Below are positions 15,301 through 23,707 of a stretch of DNA of 53,715 bases, piece after piece. This DNA is from Streptomyces rochei (lineage in GTDB: Bacteria; Actinomycetota; Actinomycetes; Streptomycetales; Streptomycetaceae), in NCBI GenBank assembly GCA_002155895.1, contig MUMD01000005.1, forward strand, positions 240 to 53,954, written 5' to 3'. Each line of letters begins with the position of its first letter. Position 1 is the first letter of the stretch. The position numbers were made by a program, and so were the translations under genes. The notes beneath the pieces are model-generated. The model worked only from the letters and a program-made list of their open reading frames with translations, had not been told where the DNA came from and searched no databases.

Positions 15301-16655
15301 TCGGGGTCGTCGGTGTCGGCGTCGGCGGGGCGGGGGAACAGGCCGACCACGGTGCGACAGGGCGGCTGTGCGGAGGGCCACGGCGTCTGGCCGTCCGTCA
15401 GGGCGACGATGACGTCCGGACGGGGCCGGGCGCGCAGGGCCCGCGCGAAACCGGCCCGCAGGTCGGTCCCGCCGCCGCCGAGGAGTTCGATGTTCTCGGC
15501 GCGGCAGACCGGGACCGCCGTGCGGGCCGCGGCGTCGCAGGAGACGAGCGTGACCAGGTCGCGCCGGCCGCCGACCGCGCGGGTGATGGCCGCGACCTCC
15601 AGCAGCGCGCTGCCGAGTTCGCCGTCGCTCACCGAGGCGGAGGTGTCGATCACGACGCAGACACGGGCCGGTGTGCGCCGAAGGCCGGGCAGGAGCACAC
15701 CGGGCAGGCTCGCCGAGCGGCGGGACGGGCGCCGGTAGCTGTGGTTGTCGCCGGCTCCCGGGGCGCCGATCGCGGAGCGGACCGCCGCTCCCAGCAGTTG
15801 CCGCCACGGCTGCGGCGGGTGGAACGCCTCGTCCGCCCAACGGCGCCAGCCCTCGGGCGCGTCACCGGGACGGCCCTTGATGCCCTGCGCCACCCGGAAG
15901 CGGACCGTGTCCCGCTGCCGGCGGGTCAGCCCGTGGGCACCCTCGGGCCCCAGCTCCCACGGCCGCGGCTGCCCGTCGGCGCCGCTGCCGCAGTCCAGCC
16001 AGGCCAGGTCGGCGGCGAGCGGTGACATCGACGTGGAGCGCAGGTACTCCTCCATCAGCAGCCCGGACGGCAGCCGCAGAAGGGAGGGCACCACCGCGCC
16101 CCGGGGGCGGGGCAGGCCGTCGCCGTAGATGTCGTCGTTGATCTCGAAGTCGGCGGCGATGTTGCGCCGCAGCCGCGGGCCGGGCCCGTGCTCCCCGTGC
16201 TGCCCGGCGTACCGCTCGCCCCGTGCGTGGTGATCGCGCAGGAGGTGGGAGACCTCGTGGACCCATACGCCCGCCAGTTCCTCCACCGGCATGCGCGCCA
16301 CGAAGGCGGGGGACACGTAGCAGCGCCAGTGGGCGTCCACCGCCATCGTCGGCACCGAGGGGTCCTCCACCACGTGCAGCGCGAACAGCGCTTCCGCGAG
16401 GTAGGGACGGACCTTCACCGCGTGCAGTCGCGCGGCGAGCAGTTTCCGGGTGTCCAGCCGGAGTTCCGGCCGCCCGGTGGGGCCACCGGCGCCCGGAGGC
16501 TCCCACGGGGCGGTCGCCACCGGCCGCGGCGGCGCGGGCGGGCGCATGGGGTGCGGCAGCACCGGGCCCACCGGGCGGGACTTCTCCTGCGGGTGCGGGT
16601 GCGGGTGCGGGTGCGGGTGCGGGTGCGGCTCGCGGCGCCGTGCGGTCCCCGTCAT
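15249..16655 (-). CDS. DUF2201 metallopeptidase-like and VWA-like protein
   Basis: 468 aa. An N-terminal His-Pro tract (residues about 10-22) is followed by a DUF2201 domain with a zinc-protease-like VWVHEVSHLLRDH (His133, Glu134, His137). The C-terminal VWA-like domain has its metal-ion site motif DTSAS at 337-341 and TDG near 433. The family pairs with MoxR ATPases, and here its start codon overlaps the MoxR stop as ATGA. No signal peptide, so it is cytoplasmic. MoxR-VWA pairs are thought to act as chaperone or metal-insertion modules; the target here is unknown. Whether the HExxH is catalytic is untested. Confidence 0.88.
   Translation of the reverse strand: MTGTARRREPHPHPHPHPHPHPQEKSRPVGPVLPHPMRPPAPPRPVATAPWEPPGAGGPTGRPELRLDTRKLLAARLHAVKVRPYLAEALFALHVVEDPSVPTMAVDAHWRCYVSPAFVARMPVEELAGVWVHEVSHLLRDHHARGERYAGQHGEHGPGPRLRRNIAADFEINDDIYGDGLPRPRGAVVPSLLRLPSGLLMEEYLRSTSMSPLAADLAWLDCGSGADGQPRPWELGPEGAHGLTRRQRDTVRFRVAQGIKGRPGDAPEGWRRWADEAFHPPQPWRQLLGAAVRSAIGAPGAGDNHSYRRPSRRSASLPGVLLPGLRRTPARVCVVIDTSASVSDGELGSALLEVAAITRAVGGRRDLVTLVSCDAAARTAVPVCRAENIELLGGGGTDLRAGFARALRARPRPDVIVALTDGQTPWPSAQPPCRTVVGLFPRPADADTDDPDYVPDLPPPWARVVTIG
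16591..16626 (+). repeat. (GGGTGC)6 hexanucleotide tract coding His-Pro repeats
   Basis: Six exact tandem copies of GGGTGC lie in the 5' part of the DUF2201/VWA gene. Read on the minus strand they encode alternating His and Pro. Slippage would change length by two residues without a frameshift. A shorter related tract occurs two genes upstream in the same operon. Confidence 0.9.
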
Positions 16656-17920
16656 CGGCCCGCCCCGGAGGCCGCCCGGGTGCCGGCTCGTTCCGCGACC
16701 CGTGCCACCGACCGTTCCGCCTGCCGGGCGAGGCCGATGACCTCGGTCAGCCGCTCCACCGTCTCCGGCACCTCCCAGTCGTCGCGCCGCAGCCCGGCCA
16801 GCGCCGTCGCCGGACCGACCAGCAGGTCAGGGGCCCCGGTCTCCAGCGCCCCGGCCAGCACCGCCCAGCCCGCCTCCCACCGTTCCCGCCGCGGCCTCGC
16901 CCCGACGGCGGCGACGACCGCCTCCAGCGTCGCCTGCCGCAGGTCGCCCCGCTCGGGCAGGACGGCGGCGGCCGGGTCGGCGAGCAGGATCTCCGGGTCG
17001 GGCAGGTCCATCCGGTCCAGGTGGGCGAGGAGTTCGAGACCCGCTCCGTCCCCCACCGCGCCCCGCACCAGCAGCGCCAGTACGTCCCGGGAGACGGAGG
17101 CCGCCGTGCCGAAGGCCAGCAGCGCCAGCGCGGCCTCCCAGCTCCGGGGCGAGGGCCAGGCACCGCCGCGCCGTGCCTCGCTGTTCGGCAGCCGGTGGAT
17201 CAGCGTGGGCCGGGCCTCGAGGAAGCCACAGACCGCTCGCCGGGCCGACGCGACCGCCTCCGGCAGCCGTTGCGCGTCCAGCCGGGGCAGCTCCGCCCGG
17301 GGCCAGACGCCGCCCAGCCCGCGTACCACCACCTCCGGGTCGTGCGTCCAGTACAGGTGGACGAACCGGTTGGCCAGCGGCGGGCTCAGCTCCCACCCGT
17401 CCGCCGCGGACGCCCGTGGATTGGCGGCGGCCACGATCCGTACGCCGGGCGGCAGGCGCAGCGATCCCACCCGCCGTTCCAGGACGACCCGGAGAAGCGC
17501 CGCCTGGACGGCCGGGGTGGCCGTGGACAGCTCGTCCAGGAAGAGCAGGCCGCGCCCGGCCCGTACCAGCCGGACGGCCCACTGCGGCGGGGCCATCGGC
17601 ACCCCCTGCACGGCGGGATCGTCGCCCACGATCGGCAGTCCGGAGAAGTCCGACGGTTCGTGGACGCTGGCGATGACGGTGGTCAGCGGCAGGTCCAGCG
17701 ACTCGGCGAGCTGCGTCAGCGCCGCGGTCTTGCCGATGCCGGGTTCGCCCCAGAGCAGGACCGGCAGGTCGGCGGCGACGGCCAGGGTGAGCGCCTCGAG
17801 CTGTTCGTCGGGCCGAGGCTCACTGGTACTGGTCCGCAAGAGGGACAGGAGTGCTTCGGCGACGCCGAGTTCGGGGTCGTGGGGCGTCGTGGATCGGGAC
17901 ATGAGCGTGCTGGAGGTCAT
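16652..17920 (-). CDS. MoxR-type AAA+ ATPase
   Basis: 422 aa. I chose ATG at 17920, with AGGTG seven bases upstream; codons ATG and GTG just before it overlap that site. Walker A is GEPGIGKT (58-65) and Walker B LLFLDEL (Asp129, Glu130). VHEPSDFSGLPI and IVAAANPRASAADGWELSPPLANRF (sensor/arginine region) are typical of MoxR proteins. The C-terminal 150 residues are helical. It is coupled to the VWA gene by ATGA overlap and sits 61 bases after the unknown upstream gene's stop. MoxR ATPases remodel partner proteins together with VWA proteins. Confident family. Confidence 0.92.
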   Translation of the reverse strand: MTSSTLMSRSTTPHDPELGVAEALLSLLRTSTSEPRPDEQLEALTLAVAADLPVLLWGEPGIGKTAALTQLAESLDLPLTTVIASVHEPSDFSGLPIVGDDPAVQGVPMAPPQWAVRLVRAGRGLLFLDELSTATPAVQAALLRVVLERRVGSLRLPPGVRIVAAANPRASAADGWELSPPLANRFVHLYWTHDPEVVVRGLGGVWPRAELPRLDAQRLPEAVASARRAVCGFLEARPTLIHRLPNSEARRGGAWPSPRSWEAALALLAFGTAASVSRDVLALLVRGAVGDGAGLELLAHLDRMDLPDPEILLADPAAAVLPERGDLRQATLEAVVAAVGARPRRERWEAGWAVLAGALETGAPDLLVGPATALAGLRRDDWEVPETVERLTEVIGLARQAERSVARVAERAGTRAASGAGR

Positions 17921-17981
17921 GAGCATCACCTGAGGTGTGAGGAGCGACGAAGGGCAGAAGTGCGTGGGCGGGGCTGGGAGG

Positions 17982-19436
17982 TCAGCCGGTGAGGGCGGTG
18001 CGGGGCCGTTGCCGGCTGCCGCGCTTGGAGCGCAGGGCGCGGGGCGAACGACGGTCGGTCCGGGGGCGGTGCCCCTGTTCCGTGCGCTTCGCGCGGGCCG
18101 CCGGGTGTTCGGCGACCAGTCCGGAACGGAAGAGTCCGTCGTCGATGCGGCGGCTCGCGGCGGAGCGCAGCGCGTCCCGCAGCGGCCCGTCGCGCAGCAG
18201 CGCGCCCGGCCCGAGGAGGGACTCGACCACGGCCAGGGCCCCGGCGAAGTCACCGTGCACGAGCCGTTCCTGCACCGCGGGCAGCGCCTCGGGGCTGCGG
18301 TGCGCGGTGTCGATGGCCCGCAGACAGGGCAACGGCGGGCCGCCCAGCGCCACCAGCAGTTCCTCCCGGCGCACCTGGGCGGGATCGTGATCGACCGCCG
18401 TCAGCACGCCGTCGCGCAGGGCGATCCGGTGGACCTCGCCCCGGCACTCCACCGTGTGCGGATCGCCTGCCCCGACCGCCGGGGCGCCTCCCGGGGCTGG
18501 GCGGGCGGCGGTCGCCGCGGACGGCGGGCCGGGCGGCGACAGCGCCGCGGCCACCAGCGGATGCAGGTCCTCGGCCGTGATCAGGCCGGCCCGCAGCAGC
18601 TCCAGGTCCGGCGGTACGCGGACCGCCGCCTCCGGCAGCACCGGGAGAGCGGCGACTTCCTGCGGCGGCAGCGTGCCGTGCGGCGGACGCAGCGTGGGGG
18701 CGTGGCCGTCGTCCGGCGCGACCAGTTCGAACACGGTGCGGGTCCGGGCGTCGAGGCGCACCGTGAAAGCGCCGCGAGGGAGCCCGTCCGCCCGCAGCAG
18801 GTGCTCCGCTTCGGCGGCCCAGCACTCCACCGCCCAGGAGCTCTCGGGGTGTTCCCGGAGGCCCAGGCCGGTGGCCGCGCCGTGGTCCGGTCCGGCCGCC
18901 GGGCACCGCCGCGCCAGGTCGGCGCTGCGCACGGCGTCCCAGAGGTGTCGGTGCAGGTCGAGCCGGAAACGCCGGTGCGGGTGCGGGTGCGGGTGGTGCC
19001 CGGCCGGGCCGCGCCGGGAACCGTCCCACAGGGCCAGGGACATGCGCTGCCCGGCGTCCGCTTGGGCGGGCGGCGTCCGCACCACCAGGTGCACGGCCGA
19101 GGGGCCGGGGGCTCCGTAGCGGGCGAGGCTGAGCGTGAGGCCCGGTCGCAGCCGCCCGTCGGGCGCGATCCGGGGCATGTGCCAGCGCAGCAGATCCGGC
19201 GCCAGCCGACGCAGATCCGCCCGCAGGCGGGTGGCGAGTTCGGTGCCGTGGCGGTCGCGCACGGCGCGCAGATCGAGATCGACGTCGGTCCGGGCGGCGG
19301 CGCAGGCCCCCGCCCAGTCACCGACCGCACGACGGGCGGTCGCCTTCTCGATCATGGACGGTGGCACGGCGTACTCACGTACGCGTCGCCACATCAACAG
19401 GTGGGGCGGAATACCGTTCGCGAGGAGGTGAGCCAT
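17982..19436 (-). CDS. unknown protein of the MoxR-VWA operon
   Basis: 484 aa from ATG (MAHLLANGIPPHLLMWRRVREYAVPPSMIEKATARR) with AAGGTG seven bases upstream; a GTG six bases earlier is possible. No motif I recognise, no signal peptide or membrane segment. It has alternating helical and beta stretches, a short His-Pro tract (GHHPHPHPHRRFRLDLHRHLW), an Ala/Pro-rich hinge near residues 310-340, and a very basic tail (about the last 45 residues). It is the first gene of a three-gene operon with MoxR and DUF2201/VWA, so it is the likely substrate, adaptor or client of that ATPase module. Function unknown. Confidence 0.8.
   Translation of the reverse strand: MAHLLANGIPPHLLMWRRVREYAVPPSMIEKATARRAVGDWAGACAAARTDVDLDLRAVRDRHGTELATRLRADLRRLAPDLLRWHMPRIAPDGRLRPGLTLSLARYGAPGPSAVHLVVRTPPAQADAGQRMSLALWDGSRRGPAGHHPHPHPHRRFRLDLHRHLWDAVRSADLARRCPAAGPDHGAATGLGLREHPESSWAVECWAAEAEHLLRADGLPRGAFTVRLDARTRTVFELVAPDDGHAPTLRPPHGTLPPQEVAALPVLPEAAVRVPPDLELLRAGLITAEDLHPLVAAALSPPGPPSAATAARPAPGGAPAVGAGDPHTVECRGEVHRIALRDGVLTAVDHDPAQVRREELLVALGGPPLPCLRAIDTAHRSPEALPAVQERLVHGDFAGALAVVESLLGPGALLRDGPLRDALRSAASRRIDDGLFRSGLVAEHPAARAKRTEQGHRPRTDRRSPRALRSKRGSRQRPRTALTG
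18974..18996 (+). repeat. short GGGTGC-type hexanucleotide tract
   Basis: About three and a half copies of the GGTGCG hexamer lie inside the first gene of the MoxR operon and encode HHPHPHPH on the minus strand. The motif matches the longer tract in the third gene. It may be convergent codon use or shared His-Pro function. Confidence 0.8.
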
Positions 19437-19524
19437 CAGCACTCACCTTGAGCGAACGATTCCCCCAATCCGTACGAGGAGAAGTTCATCATCGTGGGAA
19501 GCGTAGCCACCCGCGGACGATCTG

Positions 19525-20049
19525 TCACTCGAGAAGTACACCGAGCCATTGCTCGGCACCGTAGGCATCGAACCGCTCCACCTCGGTGAAGCCCAGCCTC
19601 GCCGCGAGGCGCATCGAGCGGACGTTGGCCGTCCGGGTGGTGAGCACCACCGGTTCGCCGGGGAGGACGGCGGCGCGCCAGGCGAGTGCCGCCGCGCACG
19701 CCTCGGCGGCGTAGCCGTGTCCCCACGCGTGCGGCAGGAACAGGTAGCCGAGGTCGAGCTTGCCCACGGCGGCGGGGCTTGGGTGCTCCACGGCCCGGGT
19801 GAGCGTGACCTGGCCGATCGTCGCCGAGCCGAGGGCGACCACCAACCGGCCGGGGCGCCGCTCGGGCACACCGGGCATCGAGCGCTCGATCTCGGCGCGT
19901 GGCCGGGGACCACCGAGATGGGCGCCCACCTCGGGCGAGGCGAACAGCTCGACGAGGGCCGAGCGGTCCCGGGCCTCGGGTGCGCGGAGCACGAGCCGGT
20001 CGGTCTCGATCGGGGCGGGCGGCCAGGCGCCCTTCGCGAGGTCGATCAT
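19525..20049 (-). CDS. GNAT family N-acetyltransferase (RimJ/RimL-like)
   Basis: 174 aa from ATG (MIDLAKGAWPPAPIETDRLVLRAPEARDRSALVELF). The acetyl-CoA-binding motif is FLPHAWGHGYAAEACAAALAW, followed by TANVRSMRLAARLGFTEVERFD, the conserved C-terminal part of RimJ/RimL-like acetyltransferases. It probably acetylates an N-terminus or small amine; the substrate is not readable. It is separated from the MoxR operon start by 88 bases on the same strand and divergent from a phosphatase gene 127 bases away. No operon partner. Confidence 0.9.
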   Translation of the reverse strand: MIDLAKGAWPPAPIETDRLVLRAPEARDRSALVELFASPEVGAHLGGPRPRAEIERSMPGVPERRPGRLVVALGSATIGQVTLTRAVEHPSPAAVGKLDLGYLFLPHAWGHGYAAEACAAALAWRAAVLPGEPVVLTTRTANVRSMRLAARLGFTEVERFDAYGAEQWLGVLLE

Positions 20050-20176
20050 CCGGCCACCCAACCAGCACACCCGGCGGCGTTCAAGAGCCGGCCCGCACGG
20101 TCGGCGCGACGCCCCGGACGCGGCGAGGTCCCGGTCTGCCGGTGCGGACGGTTCCGGAGCGGTGTAGAGAGGAGTC

Positions 20177-21298
20177 ATGTCGCAAGGACTCGACGGAACC
20201 CGCCGACCGGAGCGAACGGGGCGCGCGTGGATCCTCGTTCCGATCGCCTGGATCGTCGCGGTGTCCGTGGTCGACGTCCTCGCGCCGCCCCACATCCACC
20301 TGGGTCCGCTGCTCGTCGCGGCGCCGGCGATCACCCCGTCGTTCGGGGGACCGCGCACGGTGGGGCTGGTGGCCGCTCTGGCGGTGTGCGCGCAGACGGC
20401 CATCGGCGTGCTGCGCGATCCCGACGAACTGCTCTCGGCCAACCACGAGGCACAGATCATCGCCCTGGTGCTGGTCGGAGTGAGCCTCGTCGTCTTCTGC
20501 GTCTTCCGAGAGCGTCGTGCCCGGGAACTGGTGCAGGTGCGGTACGTGTCCGAGGCCGCTCAGCGCGTGGTCCTACCGCCGCTGCCCCAGCAGCTCGGAC
20601 CGCTGCGCACCGCCAGTCTCTACCTCGCCGCGGAGGCCGAGGCGCGGATCGGCGGGGACCTCTACGCGGCGGTGCGCACCGCGTCCGGCACCCGGCTGAT
20701 CGTCGGCGACGTGCGGGGCAAGGGGATGACCGCGGTCGAGGACGCGGCCCTGCTGCTCGGGGCGTTCCGCGTCGCGGCGCACCGGCAGGTGGGCCTGGAC
20801 GAGTTGGTGGCCTACCTCGACCGCAGTGTGTGCTGGGAACTGATGGAGCCGGGCGAGACGGGGCGCTACGGAGAGACGTTCATCACCGCCGTCGTCGTGG
20901 ACATCCCCGACCGGGACGAGCGGGTGCGCATGGTCTCCTGCGGCCACCCGCCGCCGGTCGTCCTCCGCGGCGGCCGGCCGCTCACCAGGGAAGCACGCCG
21001 TCCCGCGCCGCCGCTGGGACTGGGCGGGATGGCGACGGCGCGGTACGACGTGGAGAGTTTCGACTTCGAGCCGGGCGACCTCCTGCTGCTGTACACGGAC
21101 GGCATCACCGAGGCCCGCGACGCGGACGGCGCCTTCTACCCGCTCACCCGGCGCATCGCCGGGTGGGACGAGACCGACTGCGACGCCTTCGTCCGCCGCT
21201 TCCGGTCCGACCTGCTGCGGTACGTGGGCGGACGCCTGGACGACGACGCCGCCATGGTCGTCGTGGAGCGTCCCACGGGGAGCCGGAGCCGGGCGTGA
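20177..21298 (+). CDS. membrane-anchored SpoIIE-type PP2C phosphatase
   Basis: 373 aa with a GAGAGGAGT ribosome binding site. Three N-terminal membrane segments span about 17-36, 42-72 and 93-112 (LVPIAWIVAVSVVDVLAP, LVAALAVCAQTAIGVL, IIALVLVGVSLVVFCVF). The cytoplasmic phosphatase domain has EARIGGDLYAAV, LIVGDVRGKGM, CGHPPPVVLR and LLLYTDGITEARDADG. Proteins of this architecture are common in Streptomyces and are presumed to dephosphorylate STAS-domain anti-anti-sigma factors. No sigma or STAS gene is adjacent. It converges on the STAND-like ATPase gene with a hairpin between them. Confidence 0.92.
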   Translation: MSQGLDGTRRPERTGRAWILVPIAWIVAVSVVDVLAPPHIHLGPLLVAAPAITPSFGGPRTVGLVAALAVCAQTAIGVLRDPDELLSANHEAQIIALVLVGVSLVVFCVFRERRARELVQVRYVSEAAQRVVLPPLPQQLGPLRTASLYLAAEAEARIGGDLYAAVRTASGTRLIVGDVRGKGMTAVEDAALLLGAFRVAAHRQVGLDELVAYLDRSVCWELMEPGETGRYGETFITAVVVDIPDRDERVRMVSCGHPPPVVLRGGRPLTREARRPAPPLGLGGMATARYDVESFDFEPGDLLLLYTDGITEARDADGAFYPLTRRIAGWDETDCDAFVRRFRSDLLRYVGGRLDDDAAMVVVERPTGSRSRA

Positions 21299-21356
21299 GC
21301 GGCCGGCCCCGCCGCCGCGCGGGACGCCGAAGTCCCGGAGCCGGTGGCGCACCCGT

Positions 21357-21380
21357 CTGCCGAGGCCCGGCCTCCGGCAG
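21357..21380. terminator. hairpin between convergent genes
   Basis: CTGCCGAGGCC pairs with GGCCTCCGGCAG around a single-base loop region, with one extra base in the right arm. It lies between the phosphatase stop and the STAND-like gene's stop, so it could end transcription from both sides. There is no T-run; such hairpins are common in high-GC genomes. Confidence 0.4.
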
Positions 21381-21451
21381 CGTGTCCTCCGCGACGGCGC
21401 GGGCCCCGTCGCGCCTGGCCTTCGCCGGCGTGGACAGCTGACGCGGACCCG

Positions 21452-23416
21452 TCAGACGCCGGTGGTGGTGGCGGGGGCGCTGTCGACGGGTGTGCCGCCG
21501 GGGGCGGCGGCCGCACAGGAGAGAAGGGCCGTCGGCCGAGGCTCGTGGGGGCGGCCCGCGTTGATGTCCGTGACGAGGACCCGCAGGGCCTGGGCGCCGA
21601 GCGGTTCGGGAACGGTGCTGTCCAGCAGGGCGAGCGCGCGGCGCGCACGGCTCCTGGCGCGACCGCCGCGCCCGTGGCAGTGGTCCACGTACGCCTGGAC
21701 GTACCGGGCGGTGAGTACGGCCCACGCGTCGTCGCGGAAGTCGGGGTGTGCCAGCACCCGGTGGGCGGTGCGGGCGGCCGTGGTGTGCGCGAAGGCTGCC
21801 TCGCACAGCGCCTGAGCGGCCAGGCTCACCGCCGGGGAGGGGCCCGACGGTGCGCCGGGCGGTACGAGGCAGGCGGCCTCGGCGAAGTGCCCGGCGGCGG
21901 CCCGCGGGTCTCCCGCGTACAGTGCGAGCAGTCCTTGGACGTGGGCGATGTGGCCGGCCGTCGCGTCGTCCCCGGACAGCACGGCCTGCGGCCAGGACCG
22001 GGCCAGGAGGTCGGCAGCCGTGCCCGGGTCCGCCTCCGCCACCAGCCACGCGGCGAGCCACCGTCCCTTCGCGGCCGTTTCCTCGTCGGCCTGGACCGAG
22101 GACAGTAACTGCACCAGCCGGTCCCGTGCCTGACCCGCCCGGCCGTGGACGACCCACCAGAACCACAGGCTCACGACGATGTCCCAGGCCGATTCCGCGA
22201 GGTCGGCGTCGTCCTGCGCCTGGTGGAGGAGCGCGGTGAGTTCCTCCTGCTCCTCGGCCACCAGACGGGCGGCCTGGTTCTGGCAGCCCGCCGCCCACAG
22301 GCTCTCCGCGACCTTGCCCACCTGACGGCAGTGGGCCGTCCGGCGCTCCAGCGCGGGCTCCCACTCGCCCGCCGCGCGCAGGCGTGCGGCGCCGAACTCC
22401 CGGGCCGCGCGGGTGAAACGGTAGCGGGGCCGGCGCTGACCTCCCGGCTCACGCACCGGCTCCAGCACCTTCATGGCGACCAACTGCGCCAGTGACGACG
22501 GCACCTGTTCCGGTTCGACACTGCCGCCCGCGCACAGGAACACGGCCGCGGACTCGTCGAAGGCGCCGGCGAACGCGCTGGCCCTGGCCCAGACGATGCG
22601 CGTCGCGCGCTCGCACAGCAGGTAGCTGGCGCCGACGCTGTCCCGCAGCGAGCGATGCCGGCTCAGCCGCGCGCGGTCGCTGTGCAGCCAGCACTGTTGT
22701 CGCTCCAGTGCGACCGCCAACTCGTGCGGTGACTGCCGGGACAGCTGCTCGGCGGCGAGTTCGACGGCGTGCGGGACGCCTTCGAGGGACCGGCAGATCC
22801 GTTCCACCTCCCGGACGTCGGTGTGACCCGCCGGGAATCCCGCCCCCACGGCCCGCGCGCGGTGCAGGAACAGTTCGACCGCCGCGGCGGGACGCGTGGC
22901 GCCGGACGGGCTGCTGGTCGCCAGTGGCCGCAGCGCCAGCACATGCTCCTCGCCGAGACCGAGGACCTGCCGCGAGGTCACCAGCACCCGCAGGTCCGGC
23001 AGCGCGACCAGCAGACGCTGGACCAGCCCGGTGCACTCCTGGTGCACGGGGTCGACGTCGTCCAGGAACAGCAGCGTGTCGGGCGCGGCCAACCGCCTGA
23101 CCAGATCGCCGGGGTCGGGCAGGTGCCGGCCGCCCAGGGCCAGGGACACGGCCGACGCCAGCGAACCCGGCTCCCCGGGGCCGCGGCCCTGCCAGCGGAC
23201 CTCGACCACGCGCTGCCGCGACGCCCCACCGGCCGCCGCGGCGGCGAGGCGGCTCTTGCCGACCCCTGCCCGCCCGGTCACCGTCACCAGCCGGTGACCG
23301 GCCAACGCCCGCCGCAACAGGTCCAGTTCCTCGTCCCGCCCGATGAGGTCCCCGATCACATCGTCGTCCGCGCCGGGGAGCACCGCCGGACTGCCGACAC
23401 ATCTCCACACCGTCAT
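21452..23416 (-). CDS. STAND/NB-ARC-like ATPase, TTA codon, no visible DNA-binding domain
   Basis: 654 aa. Start is ATG at 23416 with GGGAGG only two bases away; a GTG six bases later has better spacing. P-loop VTGRAGVGKSRL (residues 48-56), Walker B LLFLDDVDP, and a sensor LVTSRQVLGLGEEH are typical of AfsR/LuxR-type STAND regulators, followed by a helical repeat domain. Unlike most relatives, I see neither an N-terminal SARP/OmpR domain nor a C-terminal LuxR helix-turn-helix. Codon 437 is TTA (complement of 22106-22108), so translation should need the bldA tRNA. It is divergent from the GH5 gene. Confidence 0.82.
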   Translation of the reverse strand: MTVWRCVGSPAVLPGADDDVIGDLIGRDEELDLLRRALAGHRLVTVTGRAGVGKSRLAAAAAGGASRQRVVEVRWQGRGPGEPGSLASAVSLALGGRHLPDPGDLVRRLAAPDTLLFLDDVDPVHQECTGLVQRLLVALPDLRVLVTSRQVLGLGEEHVLALRPLATSSPSGATRPAAAVELFLHRARAVGAGFPAGHTDVREVERICRSLEGVPHAVELAAEQLSRQSPHELAVALERQQCWLHSDRARLSRHRSLRDSVGASYLLCERATRIVWARASAFAGAFDESAAVFLCAGGSVEPEQVPSSLAQLVAMKVLEPVREPGGQRRPRYRFTRAAREFGAARLRAAGEWEPALERRTAHCRQVGKVAESLWAAGCQNQAARLVAEEQEELTALLHQAQDDADLAESAWDIVVSLWFWWVVHGRAGQARDRLVQLLSSVQADEETAAKGRWLAAWLVAEADPGTAADLLARSWPQAVLSGDDATAGHIAHVQGLLALYAGDPRAAAGHFAEAACLVPPGAPSGPSPAVSLAAQALCEAAFAHTTAARTAHRVLAHPDFRDDAWAVLTARYVQAYVDHCHGRGGRARSRARRALALLDSTVPEPLGAQALRVLVTDINAGRPHEPRPTALLSCAAAAPGGTPVDSAPATTTGV

Positions 23417-23707
23417 GACCTCCCAGTCGCCGCGGCCACGACAGCGGAGCGGCCCTGGTCCCAGGGGCGGCCGGCCCCGCTGCAGAACCGTCACTGCAAC
23501 GGCGCCACAGCCACTTCAACGCGCAAACGGCCGTGAGGTCGCGACGTGCCGGCCAGAACACACACGGCGACGACAACTCGAACAGGGGAGCGTTCCGTTG
23601 TCCGTGACGGTGACTGTGTCCGTACCCGAGGGGCCCGCAGTCTTGAACAATGCTCACCTTTTCTGGTGTGCTCTGCGGCACAGCCGACCGAACGTGCCGG
23701 AGGTCCC

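Noticed and set aside
16200-18000. Long plus-strand frames opposite the MoxR and VWA genes
   Set aside because: They oppose genes with Walker motifs and a metal-site VWA domain; the plus-strand frames show no domain.
18970-19000. His-Pro hexamer tract as a phase-variation switch
   Set aside because: The unit is six bases, so slippage keeps the reading frame and cannot switch the gene off.
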